A stretch of DNA of 64,000 bases from Oscillospiraceae bacterium (lineage in GTDB: Bacteria; Bacillota_A; Clostridia; Oscillospirales; Ruminococcaceae): positions 376,081 to 440,080 of the forward strand of contig SFDQ01000002.1 in the NCBI GenBank assembly GCA_004558145.1. Reading direction: 5' to 3'. The notes beneath the pieces were generated by a model. The model was given only the letters and a program-made list of their open reading frames with translations. It was not told where the DNA came from and did not search any database. The translations under genes were made by a program, and so were the position numbers. This document shows, one piece after another, positions 17,764 through 26,745 of the stretch. Every line of letters starts with the position of its first letter. Position 1 is the stretch's first letter.

Positions 17764-18648
17764 TCACGCCCTTTCCACAAACAGTTTTTCGGCGCGCAGA
17801 ACGCCGTCCTCCGCCTTGCCCAGGCCCAGAAAGGCTCCGTCGGCATAGAGCCGCCAGCGCCCTTCGGCCATCTCCGCCCGGCGCACCGGCGCGCCGTTCA
17901 AAAGGCGGGCGGTCTCCTTTTCGCTCACCTCGGCGGCGGGCAGGTGGGTGAACACCGTGTCCACCCCCAGCAGGAGTTTTTCCAGCTCGCCCGCTTCCTT
18001 GGCGGCCTGGATGGCCTCCAGCGTGACGCAGCCCTCCAGGGTGAACGCCCCCGCCCGGGTGCGCCGCAGCGCCGCAAGGCAGGCGGGGCAGCCCAGAGCC
18101 GCGCCCAGGTCTTCCACCAGGGTGCGCACATAGGTGCCCTTGCTGCACTCGATGTCGATGACGAACCGGTCCGGGGCGGTCTGTTCCACCAGCTCCAGCC
18201 GGTAGAAGGTGACGGGCCGCGCCGCCCGCTCCACCGTCTTGCCCTGGCGGGCCAGCTTGTAGAGGGGCACGCCGTCCACCTTCACCGCCGAGTACATGGG
18301 CGGAGTCTGCATCTGGGGGCCCAGGAAGGCCTCCAGCGCCTGTTTCACCGCCGCCGCGCCGGGGATGTTCTCCCCTGTCGCCACCGGGGTGCCGGTGACA
18401 TCGCCGGTGTCGGTGGCAAGACCGAAGCGCACCTCGGCCCGGTAGGCCTTGTCGTGGTCCGGCTGCAGGTCCACCGCCTTGGCGGCCATGCCCACGAACA
18501 CCGGCAGCACGCCGGTGGCCATGGGGTCCAGTGTGCCGGAATGGCCCAGCTTGCGGGTGGAGAGCACCCCCCTGAGTTTTGCAATGACGTCAAAGCTGGT
18601 CCAGCCGGCGGGCTTGTCCACCGGCAGGATGCCGCACAGGGAGCTCAT
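17764..18648 (-). CDS. truB: tRNA pseudouridine-55 synthase
   Basis: A 294-residue enzyme that forms pseudouridine 55 in the T loop of tRNAs. The catalytic Asp is in HSGTLDPMATGVLPV near residue 40; the N-terminal GILPVDKPAGWTSFDV is typical. A C-terminal PUA-like part is present. The start at 18648 overlaps the nrnA stop by four bases (ATGA). Longer open sequence upstream is a shadow of nrnA. Confidence 0.96.
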   Translation of the reverse strand: MSSLCGILPVDKPAGWTSFDVIAKLRGVLSTRKLGHSGTLDPMATGVLPVFVGMAAKAVDLQPDHDKAYRAEVRFGLATDTGDVTGTPVATGENIPGAAAVKQALEAFLGPQMQTPPMYSAVKVDGVPLYKLARQGKTVERAARPVTFYRLELVEQTAPDRFVIDIECSKGTYVRTLVEDLGAALGCPACLAALRRTRAGAFTLEGCVTLEAIQAAKEAGELEKLLLGVDTVFTHLPAAEVSEKETARLLNGAPVRRAEMAEGRWRLYADGAFLGLGKAEDGVLRAEKLFVERA

Positions 18649-19619
18649 TCCTGCTCCTTTGCGCTGCGGGCCAGCTCTTTTTCCACCTCGGCCAGCACGG
18701 CGGCCTTGGCGTTTTCCAGGTTGCCCTCCAGCTCGCAGCCGGCGGCCTGCTCGTGGCCGCCGCCGCCCAGCCGCCGGGCGATGGCGCAGGCGTCCACGCC
18801 CTTGACGGTGCGGATGCTCACCTTGTAGCTGCCGGAGGGGTTCTGGCGCAGGGTCACGCCCACCCGCACGCCCTCGATCTTGCGGGGCAGGCCGGTGACG
18901 CCCTCCAGGTCCTCCACCGAAACGCCGGAAGCGGCGATCTGCTCCCGGGTCATGGAGATGAGGGCGCACTGCTGGTCAAAGTAGTATTCCAGGTTCTCCA
19001 GGGCGGTGCGCTCGATGGCGATGCGGCCCTTGGACTTGTTCTCGAACAGCAGGGGGTTCAGCTCCTCCACCCGGGCGCCCGCCTCCATCAGCGCCGCCGC
19101 CACCTTGTGGGTGTGGGCGGTGGTGTTGCCGAACAAAAAGCAGCCGGTGTCGGTGGAAAGGCCGGTGTACAGGCAGTCGGCGATCACCGGGGTGATGGGC
19201 ACCTGCATGGCCTCCAGAAGCTGGTAGATGATCTCGGCGGTGGCGGCGGCGTCGGCGTCCAGGTACATGGCGTCGGCATAGCCGCTGTTGGAGCCGTGGT
19301 GGTCGATGCAAAGGTCCACCTTGTCGGAATAGGGCTTCACGCCGTCGCCGAACAGCTGGATGCTCGCCACATCCACCGCAACGATGTAGCCCGGCTCAAA
19401 CTGGCCGGTGAACAGTTCCGCCTGCATGTAGGAATAGCGGGCGGGGATGGGGTCGGAGCAAAGCAGCGCGGCCGTTTTGCCAAGGCCCTTGAGGGCGTGA
19501 TACAGCGCGGCGGAAGAACCCACCGTGTCGCCGTCGGGATTTTTGTGGCACAGGATCAGCACGTTCTCCGCATGGAGCAGGCGGCTGATCAGGCTCAGCA
19601 ATTCCAGAATCTCACTCAT
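18645..19619 (-). CDS. nrnA: DHH-DHHA1 phosphoesterase NrnA (oligoribonuclease / pAp phosphatase)
   Basis: A 324-residue cytosolic DHH-family enzyme that degrades short RNA oligomers and 3'-phosphoadenosine 5'-phosphate. Motifs: LCHKNPDGDTVGSSAAL near residue 22 (first metal motif), the DHHGSN signature (LCIDHHGSNSGY) near residue 100, and the C-terminal GGGGHEQAAGC of DHHA1 near residue 295. The ATG at 19619 lies inside the operon 37 bases after rbfA; upstream in-frame sequence is rbfA shadow. Confidence 0.94.
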   Translation of the reverse strand: MSEILELLSLISRLLHAENVLILCHKNPDGDTVGSSAALYHALKGLGKTAALLCSDPIPARYSYMQAELFTGQFEPGYIVAVDVASIQLFGDGVKPYSDKVDLCIDHHGSNSGYADAMYLDADAAATAEIIYQLLEAMQVPITPVIADCLYTGLSTDTGCFLFGNTTAHTHKVAAALMEAGARVEELNPLLFENKSKGRIAIERTALENLEYYFDQQCALISMTREQIAASGVSVEDLEGVTGLPRKIEGVRVGVTLRQNPSGSYKVSIRTVKGVDACAIARRLGGGGHEQAAGCELEGNLENAKAAVLAEVEKELARSAKEQE

Positions 19620-19656
19620 GATTTCTCCTTGTTTTGCCGCTGCACGGCGGGGCCGT

Positions 19657-20016
19657 TCAGCCTTCCTCCTCTTTGTGGAGGCCGGCCAGCAGCTCGTTGA
19701 TGTGGGCGGCATAGGCCGCGCCGTCGTCCCGCAAAAACACAAAGCGGGGCGCCTTGCGGATGTGCATGCGGCGGGAAATTTCGGTGCGCACATGGCCGGC
19801 GGCGCGGTTGAGCGCCGTCACGGCCTGTTTCGCAGCTTCCTCATCGCCCAGCACGCTGACGAACACCCGGGCCTGATCCAGGTCCTGGGTGACTTCCAGC
19901 CGGGTGATGGTGAGCAGGCCGCCGGCAAGGCGGGGGTCCTTCATCTGCCCCACGATGCCGATCAGCTCCCGCTTCATATCCTGGGCCAGACGGCCCTGAT
20001 TCTTCGGATTGGGCAT
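19657..20016 (-). CDS. rbfA: Ribosome-binding factor A
   Basis: A 119-residue KH-fold protein for late 30S maturation and cold adaptation. The N-terminus RLAQDMKRELIGIV and the segment DPRLAGGLLTITRLEVTQDL are typical, and the C-terminal LRKAPRFVF-type strand appears as HIRKAPRFVFLRDD. It sits 12 bases after infB in the nusA operon. Confidence 0.95.
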   Translation of the reverse strand: MPNPKNQGRLAQDMKRELIGIVGQMKDPRLAGGLLTITRLEVTQDLDQARVFVSVLGDEEAAKQAVTALNRAAGHVRTEISRRMHIRKAPRFVFLRDDGAAYAAHINELLAGLHKEEEG

Positions 20017-20028
20017 TCTGTCACCTCA

Positions 20029-22341
20029 TCAGTCGCGATACTCTTCCAGGATGTAGGCCTCGAAGATGTCGCCCTCTTTGATGTCGGAGAATTTCTCCAG
20101 CGTCACGCCGCACTCGTAGCCCTGGGCAACTTCCTTCACATCGTCCTTGAAGCGGCGCAGGCTGGCGATCTCGTCCTCGGTGACCACGATGCCGTCGCGC
20201 ACCACGCGGATCTTGCTGGTGCGGGTGATCTTGCCCTCCAGCACGTAGCTGCCGGCCACCAGGCCCACGCTGCTGATCTTGTAGACCTGACGCACTTCCA
20301 GACGGCCCTGCTCCACCTCGCGGATCTTGGGGGCCAGCATGCCCTTCATGGCGTCGGTCACGTCGTTGATGGCGTCATAGATGACGCGGTACATCCGCAT
20401 CTCCACCTCGGCCTGGGCGGCCTCTTCCTTGGCCACGGGGTCGGGGCGCACGTTGAAGCCGATGATGATGGCGCCGGAGGCGTTGGCCAGCATGACGTCG
20501 GACTTGTTCACCGCGCCCACGCCGGTGTGGATGACCTTCACCCGAACCTCGTCGTTGCTGATCTTCTCCAGGCTCTGCTTCACGGCCTCGGCACTGCCCT
20601 GCACGTCCGCCTTGACGATGATGTCCAGCTCCTTGCGCTCGCCCTCGGCGATCTGGCTGAACAGGTTATCCAGGGTGACCTTCTGGTAGGTGCTGAACTG
20701 GCGCTCCTTGGCCTCGGCGGCGCGCTTGTCGGCCAGCTCGCGGGCCAGCTTCTCGTCCGCCACCGCGTCGAACAAATCGCCCGCGGCGGGCACTTCGGTG
20801 AGGCCGGTGATCTCCACGGGGGTGGAGGGGCCGGCGGTCTCGATGAACTGGCCCTTGTCGTTCTTCATGGTGCGCACGCGGCCCACGGCGGTGCCGGCGA
20901 TGATGCAGTCGCCCTTGTGCAGGGTGCCGTTCTGCACCAGGATGGTGGCCACGGGGCCCTGGCCTTTGTCGAGCCGGGCCTCCACCACGGCGCCCTTGGC
21001 GCGGCGGTTGGGGTTGGCCTTCAGCTCCCGCACCTCGGCCACCAGATTGATGTTCTCAAGCAGGTCGGGGATGCCCTGGCCGGTGAGGGCGGACACGGGC
21101 ACGCAGATGACGTCGCCGCCCCACTGCTCGGGCACCAGTTCGTACTGGGTGAGCTGCTCCATGACCCGCTCGGGGTTGGCGGTGGGCTTATCCATCTTGT
21201 TGATGGCCACGATCACCGACACCTGGGCAGCCTTGGCGTGGTTGATGGACTCCACGGTCTGGGGCATGATGCCGTCGTCGGCGGCCACCACCAGAACGGC
21301 GATGTCGGTCATGTTGGCGCCGCGGGCGCGCATGCTGGTGAACGCCTCGTGGCCCGGGGTGTCCAGGAAGGTGATGGTCTTGCCGCCGGCCACCACCTGA
21401 TAAGCGCCGATGTGCTGGGTGATGCCGCCGGCCTCGCCCGCGGTCACGTGGGTCTTGCGGATGGCGTCCAGGATGGAGGTCTTGCCGTGGTCAACGTGGC
21501 CCATGACCACCACGACGGGGGGACGCTCCACCAGATCGGCGGCGTTGTCCTCTTCCACCTCGAACAGGCGCTCCTCGATGGTGACATGCACCTCTTTTTC
21601 CACCTTGGCGCCGAACTCCTCGGCCACGATGGCGGCGGTGTCGAAGTCCACCACTTCGCTGACGGAGGCCATCACGCCCAGGCCCATCAGCTTCTTGATG
21701 ACGTTGCTGGCGGTCTGCTTCAGGCGGCTGGCCAGCTCGCCCACGGTGATCTCGTCGGGGATCTGCACCTTCAGCTGGGCCTTGCGGGCCTTTTCCAGCT
21801 GGATGCGCTGCAGGCGCTCGGCCTCGGTCTCCCGCTTCTTCTGGAAGGGCTGACGGCCGCGGTTCTTGTTGTTGGAGAACTTCTGCTTGTTGCCCGCCGG
21901 GGTGGGCTTGCGGCGGTTCTCCACGTTCTTGGTGCCCGCCAGCTCGGTGTATTTCTCGTTGAACTTGTCCAGGTTCACGTCCACGGTGCGGGTGTCCACC
22001 ACCTTGGTCACCACTTCGCGCTTGGGCGCGGGGGCCTCGGTCTCGGGCTTCTTCTCCGCCTTGTGCTTGGGACGGGGCATCTCCACCACGGTGCCGTCGG
22101 CCTTCTTCAAAATCTCGCTCTCCTTGGGCTTGGGCTTGGGGGCGCTGTCCAGATAATCGGCCAGATCCGCCTCGGCGTTCTCCTGGGTCAGGCGCTCGAA
22201 GACGTAGTTCAGCTCGGCTTCGTCCAGGTTGGCGCCCACCTTCTTGGGCTCGCCGCCCAGCGCGGCCAGCATGTCCACGATCTGCTTGGCGGGTTTGTTC
22301 AGGTCCTTGGCGACCTCGCTCACTTTGTATTTAATGATCAT
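20029..22341 (-). CDS. infB: Translation initiation factor IF-2
   Basis: A 770-residue GTPase that positions initiator tRNA on the 30S subunit. N-terminal IF2N domains (about 1-55 and 195-245) flank a charged, basic linker. The G1 loop GHVDHGKTS lies at about 281-289; the G3 DTPGHEAF and G4 NKMDK motifs follow, and then domains II-IV. ATG 22341 follows GGAGGACAACGC and overlaps the ylxQ stop by four bases. Length and domain order are normal. Confidence 0.98.
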   Translation of the reverse strand: MIIKYKVSEVAKDLNKPAKQIVDMLAALGGEPKKVGANLDEAELNYVFERLTQENAEADLADYLDSAPKPKPKESEILKKADGTVVEMPRPKHKAEKKPETEAPAPKREVVTKVVDTRTVDVNLDKFNEKYTELAGTKNVENRRKPTPAGNKQKFSNNKNRGRQPFQKKRETEAERLQRIQLEKARKAQLKVQIPDEITVGELASRLKQTASNVIKKLMGLGVMASVSEVVDFDTAAIVAEEFGAKVEKEVHVTIEERLFEVEEDNAADLVERPPVVVVMGHVDHGKTSILDAIRKTHVTAGEAGGITQHIGAYQVVAGGKTITFLDTPGHEAFTSMRARGANMTDIAVLVVAADDGIMPQTVESINHAKAAQVSVIVAINKMDKPTANPERVMEQLTQYELVPEQWGGDVICVPVSALTGQGIPDLLENINLVAEVRELKANPNRRAKGAVVEARLDKGQGPVATILVQNGTLHKGDCIIAGTAVGRVRTMKNDKGQFIETAGPSTPVEITGLTEVPAAGDLFDAVADEKLARELADKRAAEAKERQFSTYQKVTLDNLFSQIAEGERKELDIIVKADVQGSAEAVKQSLEKISNDEVRVKVIHTGVGAVNKSDVMLANASGAIIIGFNVRPDPVAKEEAAQAEVEMRMYRVIYDAINDVTDAMKGMLAPKIREVEQGRLEVRQVYKISSVGLVAGSYVLEGKITRTSKIRVVRDGIVVTEDEIASLRRFKDDVKEVAQGYECGVTLEKFSDIKEGDIFEAYILEEYRD

Positions 22342-22664
22342 GCGTTGTCCTCCTTGTTCTGCTCGAGGCTGCGGCGGCACAAAACGGCCAGCTGTTCATC
22401 GGTCACGGCGTAAACGCCCACCTTTTTCCAGGTGACGGGGCACAGGTCCGCCTGGGCGAGGGGCATTTGAAGGCAGGGGGCCAGATCTTCGCAGTTCCGG
22501 CGCACCCGCTTGGCGGTGCCCTCGCTCACATCGCTGGCCAGCAGCACCAGATGGGCCTTGCCCTGGTACACGCTGTCCATCACGGCGTCGAAGCCCAGCA
22601 CCAGCCTGCCCGCTTTTTTGCACAGCGACAGGGCAGAAAACAGTTTTTGATTATTCGTTTCCAC
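22338..22664 (-). CDS. ylxQ: L7Ae/L30e-family RNA-binding protein YlxQ
   Basis: A 108-residue small RNA-binding protein of the ribosomal L7Ae/L30e/S12e/Gadd45 fold, conserved between nusA and infB in Firmicutes; relatives bind kink-turns. Recognisable segments are LCKKAGRLVLGFDAV near residue 14 and AHLVLLASDVSEGT near residue 37. Its start overlaps the ylxR end by 14 bases, and its stop overlaps infB by four. Confidence 0.9.
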   Translation of the reverse strand: METNNQKLFSALSLCKKAGRLVLGFDAVMDSVYQGKAHLVLLASDVSEGTAKRVRRNCEDLAPCLQMPLAQADLCPVTWKKVGVYAVTDEQLAVLCRRSLEQNKEDNA

Positions 22665-22932
22665 TTTGGGCTCCTTCTATCTCCTGTTCGATCCGCTCGT
22701 AGACCTCGGGCGGGATCTGCGCATCCAGCGCGCGTTCCAGACGCTTGGCCTTGCGGGCCTTGGCCAGACACTGGGCGCTGGGGCACAGGTAGGCGCCCCG
22801 GCCGGGCATTTTGCCCACGCGGTCCAGGGCGATCTCGCCCTGGGGGCTGCGGACCACCCGCACCAGCTCTTTTTTGGGCTTCTGCTCATTGCAGCCGGTG
22901 CAGCGCCGCAGCGGGATCTTTCGTTGTTGCAC
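22651..22932 (-). CDS. ylxR: YlxR/RnpM family RNA-binding protein (DUF448)
   Basis: A 93-residue protein with the family signature RKIPLRRCTGCNEQKPKKEL at the N-terminus and GRGAYLCPSAQCLAKA near residue 45. In Bacillus subtilis the homologue (RnpM) modulates RNase P. It lies between nusA and ylxQ, its standard place. Confidence 0.93.
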   Translation of the reverse strand: MQQRKIPLRRCTGCNEQKPKKELVRVVRSPQGEIALDRVGKMPGRGAYLCPSAQCLAKARKAKRLERALDAQIPPEVYERIEQEIEGAQSGNE

Positions 22933-22977
22933 GGGGCAGCTTCCTTTCTTTTAATAGTATGAACGGCAAAGAGGGGT

Positions 22978-24042
22978 TCAGTCCTCGGTGTCCTCGCCGT
23001 AGTAGCCGCTCTCGGGGCGGATGTCGATGTTGTAGCCGGTGAGCCGGGCGCACAGGCGGGCGTTCTGGCCCTTGTTGCCGATGGCAAGGCTCAGCTGATG
23101 GTCGGGCACGGTGACGCGGCAGGCCTTGCGCTCGCCCTCGAGAATTTCAACTTTCAGCACCTTGGCGGGGCTGAGGGCCGCGCCGATGAACTCGGTGATG
23201 TCCTCGCTCCAGCGCACCACGTCGATCTTCTCACCGTGCAGCTGCTCCACGATCTGGTTGACGCGGGCGCCGTGGGCGCCGATGCATGCGCCCACCGGGT
23301 CCACGTTTTCGTCCTTGGACCAGACGGCCATCTTGGTGCGCACGCCGGCCTCGCGGCTGATGGCGCGGATCTCCACGGTGCCGTCAAAAATTTCGGGCAC
23401 TTCCATCTCGAACATCCGCTTGACCAGCTGCTCGCTGGTGCGGCTGATGATGATGCGGGGCCCGCGCTCGGTGACGATCACGTCCTTGACGTAGACCTGC
23501 ACGTGCTGGCCCTCGTAGAACTCCTCGCCGGGCACCTGCTCGGAGCGGGGCAGCACCGCCTCGCCCTTGCCCATGTCCAGCACCACGATGCCCTTTTCGC
23601 TGTCGATGCGCACCACCTGGGCGGTGACGATCTCGTGGGCCTTGGACTGCATCTCGCTGTACAGCTGGCTGCGCTCGGCCTCGCGGATGCCCTGACGGAT
23701 GACGTGCTTGGCGGTCTGGGCGGCGATGCGGCCGAACTCCTTGGTCTTGAGGGGGGTCACCACACGCTGGCCCACCTGATAGGTCTTGCGGATGGCGTGG
23801 GCCTGCTCCAGGCTCAGCTGGGTGTGGGGGTTCTCCACCTCTTCCACCACGTCCTGCACCAGGTTCACCGAGAAGCGCCCGTTCAGCGGGTCGATCTCCA
23901 CCAGAACGTTCTCGTCCTCCACCTCGTAGTCCTTCTTGACGGCGATGACGATGGCAGCCTTGATCTTCTCGATCAGGTATTCGGGGGAGAGGCCGCGCTC
24001 CTTGCCAAGCATGTTCAGGGCCTCAAAAAACTCTGCGTTCAT
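22978..24042 (-). CDS. nusA: Transcription termination/antitermination protein NusA
   Basis: A 354-residue RNA polymerase partner controlling pausing and termination. N-terminal polymerase-binding domain (about 1-125), S1 domain (about 130-200), then two KH domains (VGACIGAHGARVNQIVEQL and LAIGNKGQNARLCARLTGY). It lacks the C-terminal acidic repeats of proteobacterial NusA, as is usual in Firmicutes. ATG at 24042 follows TTGGAGGAAAC. Confidence 0.97.
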   Translation of the reverse strand: MNAEFFEALNMLGKERGLSPEYLIEKIKAAIVIAVKKDYEVEDENVLVEIDPLNGRFSVNLVQDVVEEVENPHTQLSLEQAHAIRKTYQVGQRVVTPLKTKEFGRIAAQTAKHVIRQGIREAERSQLYSEMQSKAHEIVTAQVVRIDSEKGIVVLDMGKGEAVLPRSEQVPGEEFYEGQHVQVYVKDVIVTERGPRIIISRTSEQLVKRMFEMEVPEIFDGTVEIRAISREAGVRTKMAVWSKDENVDPVGACIGAHGARVNQIVEQLHGEKIDVVRWSEDITEFIGAALSPAKVLKVEILEGERKACRVTVPDHQLSLAIGNKGQNARLCARLTGYNIDIRPESGYYGEDTED

Positions 24043-24117
24043 TTTTTCTGTTTCCTCCAATTTTGACCGGCCGCACACGGGCCGTAGAATTTTGAAAGGC
24101 GCGATGCTGCGCCGGGA

Positions 24118-24603
24118 TCAGAACAGGTCCTCGTCGTCGCAAAGCTTCACGAAGCTCGCGTCCGCGAGGGCGAAGGTGACCGGGCCGGCGGGGCCTTCCA
24201 GAGTGACGTTGCCGTCGGCAAAAGCCAGCAGCGTGCCCTCCAGTTCCCGTGCGCCGTCTGCGTTCGGGCGGATGAGCCGGGCGGCGATCTTCTGGCCCAC
24301 ATAAGGCCCGAAGTGCTCCGGCCGGGTGAGCCGGCGGCCGAGGCCGGGGCTGCCCACTTCCATATAGTAGCTCTGGTCGATGGGGTCGGCGGCGTCGATC
24401 ACCGGGTCGATGGCCCGGCTCACCGCTTCGCAGGTGTCGGTGTCCAGCGGGACGTCCCGGTCGATGAAGATGCGCAGGAACCAGTCCGGCCCCTCCTTTT
24501 CAAAGCGCACGTCCCACAAGCGCAGGCCCATGCCCTCCACCACCGGGCGCACCAGCTGCTCCACCGTGCGCACCGTGTTTTTGCCGCCGTTTCCTTTCGC
24601 CAT
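24118..24603 (-). CDS. rimP: Ribosome maturation factor RimP
   Basis: A 161-residue 30S assembly factor and the first gene of the nusA operon. Family segments are LVRPVVEGMGLRLWDVRF near residue 17, FLRIFIDRD near residue 42 and YYMEVGSPGLGRRLTRPEHF near residue 85. ATG at 24603 follows GGGAGG on this strand. The stop is 75 bases before nusA. Confidence 0.95.
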   Translation of the reverse strand: MAKGNGGKNTVRTVEQLVRPVVEGMGLRLWDVRFEKEGPDWFLRIFIDRDVPLDTDTCEAVSRAIDPVIDAADPIDQSYYMEVGSPGLGRRLTRPEHFGPYVGQKIAARLIRPNADGARELEGTLLAFADGNVTLEGPAGPVTFALADASFVKLCDDEDLF

Positions 24604-24627
24604 GGCAAAACCTCCCAAACATGCAAA

Positions 24628-24653
24628 GAGAGCGAGCCTTGCGGCTCACTCTC
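24628..24653 (-). promoter_or_regulatory. Hairpin in the rimP-nusA operon leader
   Basis: An 11-bp stem (one G-U pair in the minus-strand RNA) with a 4-base loop lies between the promoter and the rimP ribosome site, followed by a short UUU. It may be a weak attenuator or a target for NusA feedback; this is inference. Confidence 0.5.
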
Positions 24654-24676
24654 CAGTCAAACATTCTTACCTTGGC

Positions 24677-24705
24677 ATTATACCACGCGGTTTTGGCTTT
24701 TGCAA
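24677..24705 (-). promoter_or_regulatory. Promoter of the rimP-nusA-infB operon
   Basis: TTGCAA (24700-24705) and a perfect TATAAT (24677-24682) on the minus strand with a 17-base spacer. Confidence 0.8.
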
Positions 24706-24758
24706 GCCTTTGGCGGCGCGGTTTTGCCCTCTTTTTGCGGGTTTTGGGCCCTTTGGGC

Positions 24759-25997
24759 TCACAGCGCCCACTCGCCGTTCTCAAAAATGGTCACGGTGGC
24801 CCCGTCCTTGCACAGGCCGGTGATGGTCATGTCCTCCGCGCCCACCATCACGTCCTCGTGGATGGCGGAGTCGTTCACGCCCAGAGCCAGCAGCTCCTCC
24901 TTGCTCATGGTGTTGCCGCCCTTGACGGTGCCGGGATAGCCCGCGCCGAAGGCGATGTGGCAGGCGGCATTCTCGTCGAAGAGGGTGTTGTAGAACAGCA
25001 CCCCGCTGCGGTTGATGGGGCTGGAGGCGGGCACCAGGGCGATCTCGCCGATGTGGGACGCGCCCTCGTCGCTGGCCAGCAGTTCGCCCAGCAGCTCGTC
25101 GTTCTTTTCGGCGGAGTGGGCCACCACCTTGCCGTCCTTGAAGGTCACCGAGAAGCCCTCGATGAGCTGGCCGTTGTAGACGTAGGGCTTGGTGCCCTTG
25201 ACCACGCCGTCCACATGCAGGCGGTGGGGCGCGGTGAACACCTCTTCGGTGGGGATGTTGGGGATGAAGGGGATGCCGTTGCCCGCAACGCTGGCCGCGC
25301 CCTCCCAGGAATGGGTGTCGGCGAGGCCCACCACCAGATCGGTGCCGTTGGCGCTGGTCATGTGGATGCTCTCCAGGTCCAGGGCGTTCAGCTTGTCCCG
25401 GTTGGCGGTCATGCGGGCGGTGTGCTCCTTCCAGACTGCCACGGGGTCGGAGTCCGCGTCGATGCGGCAGACCTCAAAAATCAGCTGCCACAGCTTTTCC
25501 ACCGCGGCCTCGGTCTCCATGCCGGGGAACACAACGGCGGCCCAGGCGGGGCTGGGGATGGCCACCACGCACCACTGGATGAGGTCGTTCATGGTGTAGT
25601 TGCGCCAGGGCTCCAGCGCGGCGCGGCGGGCCATGCTGACCCGGTTCAGCTTGCCCGCGTCCAGCCCCTTCAGGGCCTCGGGGTCGTCGGCGTGGATGTT
25701 CAGCACGCACGCGCCGCCCTCGCTCTCCACATAGTCCAGATAGCTGCGCAGCACATGGGGCTTCACGTCGCAGAGGGTGTCCTCGCCGGCCTTGTCCATG
25801 CGGATGCGGGTGAGCTGCTCGTCGGAGTACTTCACCACCACGTCCGCCGCGCCGGCCTCAAAAGCGGCGGCGGCGCAGGCACGGGCGAAGAAGGCGGCCT
25901 CCACCGGGCTCTGGATGATGAGGGTCTGGCCGGGGCCCACGTTCACCCCCACCTTCACGATGAATTCGGCGTATTTTTCCATCAGCTTCTTATCCAT
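24759..25997 (-). CDS. M29 family metallo-aminopeptidase
   Basis: A 412-residue AmpS/AmpT-type aminopeptidase that removes N-terminal residues from peptides in the cytosol using two metal ions. Candidate ligands of the family are visible in order: Glu in QLIEGFSVTF near residue 245, Glu in HIGEIALVP near 315, the NTLFDENAACHIAFG segment near 335-350, and IHEDVMVGAEDM near 378. Full length. It is preceded by lrgA-lrgB on the same strand but separated by a 64-base gap. Confidence 0.92.
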   Translation of the reverse strand: MDKKLMEKYAEFIVKVGVNVGPGQTLIIQSPVEAAFFARACAAAAFEAGAADVVVKYSDEQLTRIRMDKAGEDTLCDVKPHVLRSYLDYVESEGGACVLNIHADDPEALKGLDAGKLNRVSMARRAALEPWRNYTMNDLIQWCVVAIPSPAWAAVVFPGMETEAAVEKLWQLIFEVCRIDADSDPVAVWKEHTARMTANRDKLNALDLESIHMTSANGTDLVVGLADTHSWEGAASVAGNGIPFIPNIPTEEVFTAPHRLHVDGVVKGTKPYVYNGQLIEGFSVTFKDGKVVAHSAEKNDELLGELLASDEGASHIGEIALVPASSPINRSGVLFYNTLFDENAACHIAFGAGYPGTVKGGNTMSKEELLALGVNDSAIHEDVMVGAEDMTITGLCKDGATVTIFENGEWAL

Positions 25998-26061
25998 GTT
26001 CTGTCTCCTTTCCCCCGCCTTCGGCCGGGGTCAATGTGTTCAGTATGGGCGAAAAGGGGCC

Positions 26062-26745
26062 TCACCACACCAGCGACATCAGGGTGGTCAGGATGCCCGC
26101 CACGCCGATGGCCACGCTGCTCATGGCGCCCTGCACCTGGCCCATCTCCATGGCGCGGCCGGTGCCGATGGCGTGGCTGGCGCTGCCGATGGCCACGCCC
26201 GCCGCCACCGGGTGCTCCTCCAGCCGGAAGAGCCTGACCAGCAGCGGCGCGAAGGCCGCCCCCACGATGCCGGTGAAGAGCACGCAGAGGGTGGTCACGG
26301 CGGGCACGCCGCCCCCCGCCTCGCTGAGGGCGATGGCGATGGGGGTGGTGACGCTGTGGGGCAGCACGCTGTTTGCCAGCGAAGCGTCCAGCGCCAGCAG
26401 GCGGCACAGGCCCGTGGCCACAAAAGCGTTGGTCAGCGCGCCGGCGGCGCAGCCCAGCACCACCGGCCAGAAGTTTTCTTTCAGCACCTGCCGCTGCCGC
26501 CAGACCGAGAGGCCCAGGGCCGCGGTGGCTGGCAAAAGCAGCATGTCCAGGTAGTCCGCGCCCTGGCGGAACCACTCCAGCGGGATGTCGAAGGCGGCCA
26601 GCGCCGCCACTGCCAGGGCGATGGCCACCACCAACGGGTGGACCAGGGGGTGCTTTGCCTTGGCCGCCACCCACAGGCCCGCCTGCCAGGTGAGGGCGCA
26701 GAGGGCGATGCCGAACACGGCGTTGTTACAGATCAGTTCCTTCAC
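26062..26745 (-). CDS. lrgB: LrgB family membrane protein
   Basis: A 227-residue polytopic membrane protein. With LrgA it was described as a holin-like pair affecting murein hydrolase export; in Bacillus and Streptococcus related pairs act in pyruvate transport. Signature segments are LPHSVTTPIAIALSEAGGG near residue 125 and GSASHAIGTGRAMEMG near 188. I chose the GTG at 26745 because GGGAGG lies 5 bases upstream. It overlaps lrgA by 20 bases. Confidence 0.9.
   Translation of the reverse strand: MKELICNNAVFGIALCALTWQAGLWVAAKAKHPLVHPLVVAIALAVAALAAFDIPLEWFRQGADYLDMLLLPATAALGLSVWRQRQVLKENFWPVVLGCAAGALTNAFVATGLCRLLALDASLANSVLPHSVTTPIAIALSEAGGGVPAVTTLCVLFTGIVGAAFAPLLVRLFRLEEHPVAAGVAIGSASHAIGTGRAMEMGQVQGAMSSVAIGVAGILTTLMSLVW

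Noticed and set aside
17764..18969. Longer form of TruB starting far upstream
   Set aside because: The extra 107 residues are an Arg/Gly-rich shadow of nrnA; the true start at 18648 overlaps nrnA by ATGA and begins the conserved TruB N-terminus.
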